The notes beneath the pieces were generated by a model. The model saw only the letters and a program-made list of their open reading frames with translations. It did not search any database and had not been told where the DNA came from. From Salinibacillus kushneri (GTDB lineage: Bacteria; Bacillota; Bacilli; Bacillales; Alkalibacillaceae), in the NCBI RefSeq assembly GCF_900111405.1, contig NZ_FOHJ01000004.1:282939-346938 (forward strand): a stretch of DNA of 64,000 nucleotides, in the 5' to 3' direction. A program made the position numbers and the translations under genes. Shown piece after piece: positions 59,374-64,000 of this stretch. Each line of letters begins with the position of its first letter. The first letter of the stretch is position 1.

Positions 59374-60379
59374 TAATATCATCTCCTCCACCGCGGGCAA
59401 TGACAATTTCACCTATTTCTTCTAAACGGCGGATAGCTGATACAATTCTTGTTTGCGCTTCTTCTACATTACGCAGACGAACAGGCCCCATAAATTCCAT
59501 CTCTTCTCTAAAGTTTTCAGCCATACGGTTTGACATGTTTTTGAACAAGACCTGCTGTACCTCTTCACTGGCCACCTTAAGGGATAAGATAAGATCTTCA
59601 TTATCCACTTCTCTAATAACCTTCTGAATCGAACGATTATCCAGAGTCACTATATCTTCAAAGACAAACATTCGTTTCTTAATCTCTTCTGCCAGCTCAG
59701 GATCCTGAGTTTCTAACTCCTCCAATATCGTTCTTTCAGTCGATCGATCCACACCATTCAACACTTCGACAACAGCTTGAACACCGCCCGTTTGTGTGTA
59801 ATCCTGTGTGACGGTTGCAGATAGTTTCTTTTCTAAAATCTGTTCAACTTCATTTATGACATCAGGTGAAGTCGAATCCATGACCGCAATTCTTTTTGCA
59901 ATATCTGCTTGAATATCCTCCGGCAGCTCTGACAATATCTGTGCTGATTGTTCAGCATCTAAATAAGAAAGAACAAGAGCAATGGTTTGAGGATGTTCAT
60001 TTTGTATAAAATTTAAGATTTGTGAAGGTTCAGCTTTTCTCGCAAAATCAAAAGGTCTAACTTGTAAAGAAGCGGTAAGACGGTTAATAATTTGTGATGC
60101 CTCTCCTTCACCAAGTGCTTTCTCAAGTACGGTTTTGGCATATCCAATCCCTCCTTGAGAAATATAATCCTGTGCTAAGGCAATTTGATGAAATTGATTC
60201 ATCACTTCTTCCTTTTGATTGGATTCAACCTTTCTTACTGATGAAATTTCCAATGTTAATTGCTCTATTTCTTCTTCAGTAAGATGCTTATAAACTTCAG
60301 CAGATACATCAGGACCTAATGAAATCAACAGAATGGCTGCTTTTTGTTTTCCTGTTAATTCTGTTTTGGCTTTGGCCAT
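59366..60379 (-). CDS. fliG: Flagellar motor switch protein FliG
   Basis: 337 aa. N-terminal domain docks FliF; the EHPQTIALVLSYL middle-domain motif is present. The C-terminal charged ridge helix (VDNEDLILSLKVASEEVQQV) faces the stator. ATG with AAGGAGG. First layer of the C-ring. Confidence 0.97.
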   Translation of the reverse strand: MAKAKTELTGKQKAAILLISLGPDVSAEVYKHLTEEEIEQLTLEISSVRKVESNQKEEVMNQFHQIALAQDYISQGGIGYAKTVLEKALGEGEASQIINRLTASLQVRPFDFARKAEPSQILNFIQNEHPQTIALVLSYLDAEQSAQILSELPEDIQADIAKRIAVMDSTSPDVINEVEQILEKKLSATVTQDYTQTGGVQAVVEVLNGVDRSTERTILEELETQDPELAEEIKKRMFVFEDIVTLDNRSIQKVIREVDNEDLILSLKVASEEVQQVLFKNMSNRMAENFREEMEFMGPVRLRNVEEAQTRIVSAIRRLEEIGEIVIARGGGDDIIV

Positions 60380-60393
60380 CCTTTATGTCCTCC

Positions 60394-61992
60394 TTAATCT
60401 TCCGAAATCCACGATCTAAGTAATTTAGCAAACTCCTCAGGTTTATCTTTTGCCATATTTTCGAGTTGTTTTTTGCGCATAGTTTCTTCGGTTTCCTGAG
60501 GTTGTTCAATATCCGGAATCGTAACCTGCTCTTCCATCTGTTCCTCCTGATATTCACCAGCCTCATCTCTATTTCTTCTCCTGACTAAGAGGATTAATAG
60601 AATAATAACCGCTAGTAACAGTATGCCACCTGCAATATATAACCAGGTTGGAATGCCAGGAGCCGGTGCTGGTTCGTTAACAGGCTGAGAACTGAATTCC
60701 TGAAATACAATGGACACTTTTTCTTCAGGATTAACCTCTCCATAATCACCTGAGACTGTCGTTGAAATCATGGAGTTTAAAATGGATGAGATACTCTCTC
60801 GTACCGTTTCTTGTTCTTGAGCTGTTAAGTATTGAGCATTCCCTTCCTCGTCGGGCTGTGATTTCTTCGAATCCACAGCTACCTGAATACCTAAGTCTCT
60901 AACCTTATAAGGGCTTTCTACAATATCTTTTTGAATACGATTAAACTCATTGTTAATTCTTTCTTCTACCTTCTCGTATTCAGAATTACCCTCCCCATCT
61001 TCTCCAGCTGGATAATTCGCAACTTCTTCTTCACCTGTACCAACTGCCCCTTCAGGGGGGTTCTCTCCAGAATAGGTTTCAGTAATCCGCTCTACACTTA
61101 CCGGCAAACCTTCCATATCCTCTTCGTCAACAGGCTCTACTAGCTCTTCTACTCGATTTTCTTTCGTGAAATCAATATCAGGCGTTACAGATACAACAAC
61201 ATTTTCTCTCCCCATCATCGTACTTAAAAGCTGCTGAACTCTACTTTGAATATCCCGTTCGATATCTTTTTTGATTTCCTGTTGCTCCGCATAGGAATTT
61301 CCTGCTGTAGCATTATTTGAATTTTCTTGATCAAAATACTCAAAATTTTGGTTCATTAAGACGATATTATCAGTAGAAAGATTAGGTACTGCTTTTGATA
61401 CCAAATGATAGAGTCCATCAATTTGACTTTGATCAAAATCATAGCCCGGCTCTGTATGAACTACAACAGAAGCTGACGCCTCCCCTTGTTTTTCATTCAC
61501 GAAAACATCTTTTTCAGGCTTAGTGATCAATACATCAGAACTTTGTATACCTTGAATACTATTAATTAGATTTGAGATTTCAGTTTGCAGGGTATCTAAC
61601 TCTATCATTTCCCTTTGCCCATCTGTCATCCCCCAGGAAGCATTTTCACTAAAGAATGAATAGTCAATATTTCCACTATCCGGGATGCCTTGAGCAGCCA
61701 GGTCAACGAGTAAAGAGTCAACATTTTCTTTTGGAACTAATATCGAAGAACCCCCATCGGTAACTTCATATTTAATTCCTCTTGATTCAAGTTCGGTTTT
61801 TATTTGGCCGGTTTCCTGAAGCGATAAATCGCTATATAACGGAACCATGTTTGAGCGATTAGCAAACAGGGTAACAAAAAGGATAATAGCGAATATCAGG
61901 ACAGCACCGCCTATAATAAGCGATTTTTGCATAAGAGGCCTTTTGTTCCAAAATTCGATTGTTTTTTGATAATATTCTCGTACTTTATTCAC
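60394..61992 (-). CDS. fliF: Flagellar MS-ring protein FliF
   Basis: 532 aa, two membrane segments (IIGGAVLIFAIILFVTLF at ~26-43 and a C-terminal one ~445-465) flanking ring-building motifs. C-terminus acidic and binds FliG. GTG start with GGAGG eight bases upstream. A 166-base AT-rich gap separates it from fliE; no clear promoter or gene was seen in it. Confidence 0.96.
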   Translation of the reverse strand: MNKVREYYQKTIEFWNKRPLMQKSLIIGGAVLIFAIILFVTLFANRSNMVPLYSDLSLQETGQIKTELESRGIKYEVTDGGSSILVPKENVDSLLVDLAAQGIPDSGNIDYSFFSENASWGMTDGQREMIELDTLQTEISNLINSIQGIQSSDVLITKPEKDVFVNEKQGEASASVVVHTEPGYDFDQSQIDGLYHLVSKAVPNLSTDNIVLMNQNFEYFDQENSNNATAGNSYAEQQEIKKDIERDIQSRVQQLLSTMMGRENVVVSVTPDIDFTKENRVEELVEPVDEEDMEGLPVSVERITETYSGENPPEGAVGTGEEEVANYPAGEDGEGNSEYEKVEERINNEFNRIQKDIVESPYKVRDLGIQVAVDSKKSQPDEEGNAQYLTAQEQETVRESISSILNSMISTTVSGDYGEVNPEEKVSIVFQEFSSQPVNEPAPAPGIPTWLYIAGGILLLAVIILLILLVRRRNRDEAGEYQEEQMEEQVTIPDIEQPQETEETMRKKQLENMAKDKPEEFAKLLRSWISED

Positions 61993-62158
61993 TACTGCTG
62001 CCTCCGCATTTTATATTTTTAATGATATCTGAAGGATAACAATTAAAAATATTTTCATTACTTGATTTAAAGAGATATAAAAAATTTATAAAAAAATATT
62101 CAATTACCGACAAAAAATAATTTTGTGTAACGTAACCTTTAGTAGAAAAGGATAAAGA

Positions 62159-62458
62159 TTATATTTGCATTCTCATCACTTGTTTATATGCTTCAACAGC
62201 TTTAGATTGAACTTCTACAGCTGTTTGAAGCATAACACTGCTTTTTTGCGCAGCAATCATAACATCATGTAAGTTATCGATTTCGCCAGCTGCAAGTGCT
62301 TTTGTTTTTTGATCTGACTCTATTTGTGCGTCATTCACTTGATTTATGGCATTTTTTAAAGAGTCTGCAAAGTTTTGCTGTGCCTTGAAAGGTGTTGTAC
62401 GATTTGCATTTTGCATGGATGCTTCTTGATTTAACAATGCTTGATTAACAGTCGGCAT
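62159..62458 (-). CDS. fliE: Flagellar hook-basal body protein FliE
   Basis: 99 aa; forms the MS-ring to rod junction. Conserved VMIAAQKSSVMLQTAVEVQS and C-terminal VEAYKQVMRMQI. ATG at 62458 with GAGGTG. Exported without signal peptide. Confidence 0.96.
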   Translation of the reverse strand: MPTVNQALLNQEASMQNANRTTPFKAQQNFADSLKNAINQVNDAQIESDQKTKALAAGEIDNLHDVMIAAQKSSVMLQTAVEVQSKAVEAYKQVMRMQI

Positions 62459-62470
62459 CTATATTCACCT

Positions 62471-62938
62471 CTACTTTCCGATTTCTAAAGCTTTCATTAA
62501 CATGTCCTTTGAAGCGTTCATAGATGTAACATTCGCTTCATAAGACCTGGTTGTACTCATTAGATCAACCATTTCTTGTAATGGATCAACATTAGGCATA
62601 GCTACATAACCATCTTCATTTGCATCAGGATGATTGGGATTATATACCATTTTGAAAGGTTCCTCATCCTCCGAAATTTCATTAACTTGAACACCGTTAC
62701 CACTATTGCCAGCGTGGTTGGAATGCGAATGAATGGCATTTTGAAGTTTGGAATGAAAGGATGCATTCTTTTCCTCAAAAGAAACTAATTTTCGTCGATA
62801 AGGCTCCCATTCCCCGTTTTCATTTAATTGTGCTCGAGTGGTCTCTGCATTAGCAATATTCGATGATATTACATCCATCCTCAGTCTTTGAGCAGTTAAG
62901 CCACTACCACTTGTATTAATAGAATGAAAGATTCCCAT
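62471..62938 (-). CDS. flgC: Flagellar proximal rod protein FlgC
   Basis: 155 aa. Start MGIFHSINTSGSGLTAQRLR with the rod motif SSNIANAETTR. The C-terminal segment MVDLMSTTRSYEANVTSMNA is diagnostic. Overlaps flgB by one base (TAATG). Confidence 0.96.
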   Translation of the reverse strand: MGIFHSINTSGSGLTAQRLRMDVISSNIANAETTRAQLNENGEWEPYRRKLVSFEEKNASFHSKLQNAIHSHSNHAGNSGNGVQVNEISEDEEPFKMVYNPNHPDANEDGYVAMPNVDPLQEMVDLMSTTRSYEANVTSMNASKDMLMKALEIGK

Positions 62939-63333
62939 TATTGACCTCCTCTAATAACTGTCTTCAAGCTATTAAACTTCCCGTTGATTCGATCAACCAA
63001 AGCTTGATAGTAAATTTGATTTTTGGCAAGTTCTGTCATTTCTTTATCCACATCGACATTGTTTCCGTTATGGTTGTACGTCGTATCCTGGCTTGTTACA
63101 ACCTGAAACTGTGACGAGCCGTTATTAGAATGAAACGGAAGGTGTTTTTGATGAGTTCGATTAGCCTCCATTGAAGACTGGGCCTGATTTAATACATTTT
63201 TAAATTCGACATTCTTTGCCTTGTAGTTTGGCGTATCTACATTGGCGATGTTGTTTGATATGGTTTGGTTTTTGAGCGAGGCATAATCAAGTGAACGATT
63301 CAGAACTTGAAAAGTATTGTTAAATAAGGGCAT
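62938..63333 (-). CDS. flgB: Flagellar proximal rod protein FlgB
   Basis: 131 aa, first gene of the fla/che operon. Rod motif NNIANVDTPNYKAKNVEF and C-terminal LAKNQIYYQALVDRINGKF. ATG at 63333 with AAGGGAGG. A putative promoter lies about 95-120 bases upstream. Confidence 0.96.
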   Translation of the reverse strand: MPLFNNTFQVLNRSLDYASLKNQTISNNIANVDTPNYKAKNVEFKNVLNQAQSSMEANRTHQKHLPFHSNNGSSQFQVVTSQDTTYNHNGNNVDVDKEMTELAKNQIYYQALVDRINGKFNSLKTVIRGGQ

Positions 63334-63426
63334 AAAAAGTTCCTCCCTTCAATTAATCATTCTGTCATCATAAAATGATTTGTATTTAATTATCTTATTT
63401 TGTAGTTTTTTGTCGCTATCTACTAT

Positions 63427-63455
63427 ATTAGATTATTACATAAAAATTCCTTCAA
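63427..63455 (-). promoter_or_regulatory. Candidate sigma-A promoter of fla/che operon
   Basis: On the minus strand TTGAAG (63450-63455), 17 bases, TCTAAT (63427-63432). Matches 4/6 and 5/6 and lies about 95 bases before flgB. The palindrome TTCCTTGAAGGAA overlaps the -35. Confidence 0.4.
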
Positions 63456-63483
63456 GGAAATCCGGAAATCCAAAATTTCGACA

Positions 63484-63498
63484 AATTTTCAAAGAATA
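63484..63498. promoter_or_regulatory. Candidate CodY box upstream of flgB
   Basis: AATTTTCAAAGAATA matches the CodY consensus AATTTTCWGAAAATT at 12 of 15 positions. CodY represses the fla/che promoter in B. subtilis, so the location is sensible, but AT-rich sequence makes chance matches common. Confidence 0.35.
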
Positions 63499-63626
63499 CT
63501 ACGAAAGACATATGCAAAATTTCCCTATAATAGGTCGATATGCCCATTGTTCTGTCGGCCAGTCAATCCTACAAAAGATATATTTTTTGATAAATTTACA
63601 AATATGCTTTCTCTTACATTAAGCCT

Positions 63627-63650
63627 AAAAAAAAGACTGACTCCTTAGGA
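63627..63650 (-). terminator. Truncated terminator at the IS junction
   Basis: The plus-strand sequence is A8, GACTGACTCC, TTA, GGA, then the IS end begins. Read on the minus strand this is the 3' half (GGAGTCAGTC then T8) of a terminator whose other half, GACTGACTCC, would be expected beyond the IS. Confidence 0.6.
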
Positions 63651-63657
63651 TGATGTG

Positions 63658-63704
63658 CACCCCAAAAGTTAGACGAACTAATTCTAACTTTTGGGGTGTT
63701 TTTT
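63658..63704 (+). terminator. IS-internal hairpin terminator before orfA
   Basis: Arms CACCCCAAAAGTTAGA and TCTAACTTTTGGGGTG (63658-63673/63683-63698) with T6 after. Blocks outside transcription from entering orfA; typical of IS150-like ends. Confidence 0.8.
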
Positions 63705-64000
63705 GTGGTCAAATATGATGAAGGATTTAAGCAAAATGTAGTTAACGCTTATTTAGCTGGAGAAGGTGGATATGCTTCCTTGGCTAAAAGATTTGGAATT
63801 CGAAGTAAAACCAATATAAGAAAATGGGTCAGTGCTTTCCGACAGTTTGGGGAACAGGGTTTGACTACTAAAAAAGCATCTACGAATTATCCTGTTCAAT
63901 TTAAATTAGATGTCATAAACTATAAGGTAAGAACAGGAGATTCCCTTGAAGATGTTGCTAGAAAATTTGGCATTACTGAACCGCCTTTGATTCTTAATTG
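63705..64000 (+). CDS. IS3-family transposase OrfA, 3' end outside window
   Basis: GTG start directly after the hairpin, with GGGGTG upstream. About 98 residues visible: a first helix-turn-helix (YASLAKRFGIRSKTNIRKWV) and the start of a second (SLEDVARKFGITE). Typical IS150-type OrfA, normally frameshifted into OrfB. On the opposite strand to all other genes. Confidence 0.85.
   Translation, partial: MVKYDEGFKQNVVNAYLAGEGGYASLAKRFGIRSKTNIRKWVSAFRQFGEQGLTTKKASTNYPVQFKLDVINYKVRTGDSLEDVARKFGITEPPLILN

Larger units (their letters stand above)
63334..63650. other. fla/che promoter region, 317 bases without a gene
   Basis: AT-rich. Contains a candidate sigma-A promoter, an overlapping small palindrome TTCCTTGAAGGAA (63447-63459), a candidate CodY box and the remaining half of a terminator at the IS junction. 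No sigma-D motif (TAAA-N15-GCCGATAT) was found. A minor plus-strand reading frame across it lacks a ribosome binding site and is dismissed. Confidence 0.6.
63651..64000 (+). mobile_element. IS3/IS150-type insertion sequence, left end only
   Basis: The end TGATGTGCACCCC is the IS150-group terminal repeat style. It includes a 16-bp hairpin and is followed directly by an orfA with duplicated helix-turn-helix. The right end is outside the window. The junction falls inside a terminator stem. Confidence 0.8.

Noticed and set aside
61993..62158. Internal promoter between fliE and fliF
   Set aside because: TTGAAT with a TATATC-type -10 at 18-base spacing is present in very AT-rich sequence; not distinguishable from chance.
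63380..63622. 80-aa plus-strand ORF upstream of flgB
   Set aside because: Covers the presumed fla/che promoter, has AT-rich chance composition and no ribosome binding site.
1..64000. CRISPR array, tRNA or rRNA genes
   Set aside because: No regularly spaced repeats and no tRNA/rRNA-like sequence were recognised by eye.

Overview
The window is a stretch of a low-GC, endospore-forming, flagellated Bacillaceae chromosome. Gene content and order follow the Bacillus subtilis fla/che - rpsB - polC - nusA - spoIIIE region almost gene for gene. Sequence style (Asn/Gln/Glu-rich linkers, protein divergence) suggests an Oceanobacillus/Virgibacillus-type genus rather than B. subtilis itself; the genus is an inference. 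Nearly everything is on the minus strand, so transcription runs from high to low coordinates. The only clear plus-strand gene is a transposase at the right edge.

Reading in the direction of transcription: (1) 64000-63651 is the left end of an IS3/IS150-type insertion sequence. It interrupts what looks like a terminator stem just upstream of the flagellar operon. (2) 63333-36002 is the fla/che operon: flgB flgC fliE fliF fliG fliH fliI fliJ motE-like fliK flgD TIGR02530-type flgE swrD fliL fliM fliY cheY fliO fliP fliQ fliR flhB flhA flhF flhG cheB [cheA absent] cheW cheC cheD sigD fapA-like, a small unknown gene and swrB. It encodes the basal body, C-ring, type III export gate, hook, most chemotaxis proteins and the flagellar sigma factor. 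The CheA kinase is missing between cheB and cheW; a 37-codon ORF there may be its deletion scar. (3) 35993-30841 holds rpsB, tsf, pyrH, frr, uppS and cdsA (translation, UMP kinase, lipid carrier and phospholipid precursor synthesis). (4) 30820-22248 holds dxr, rasP, proS and polC. (5) 21926-12242 is the nusA-infB cluster: rimP, nusA, ylxR, ylxQ, infB, ylxP, rbfA, truB, ribF, rpsO, pnp. (6) 11974-3364 holds ylxY, mlpA, ymxH, the dipicolinate synthase pair spoVFA/spoVFB behind a sigma-K-like promoter, then asd, dapG, dapA (aspartate pathway feeding lysine, peptidoglycan and dipicolinate), tepA and ylzJ. (7) 3165-1 holds spoIIIE and a GntR regulator cut by the window edge.

The departures from the expected layout are the main points of interest: loss of cheA; loss of rnjB (RNase J2) from its usual place between dapA and tepA; the IS element in front of flgB; a MITE-like structured repeat between ylxY and pnp; an unusual flgE-swrD leader with mini-ORFs, an anti-Shine-Dalgarno-like segment and no visible swrD ribosome binding site; and a G10 tract next to the fapA-like ribosome binding site. 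No rRNA, tRNA or CRISPR array was seen. Many start codons were moved from the longest ORF to the codon with a properly spaced Shine-Dalgarno sequence; each case is stated in its entry.
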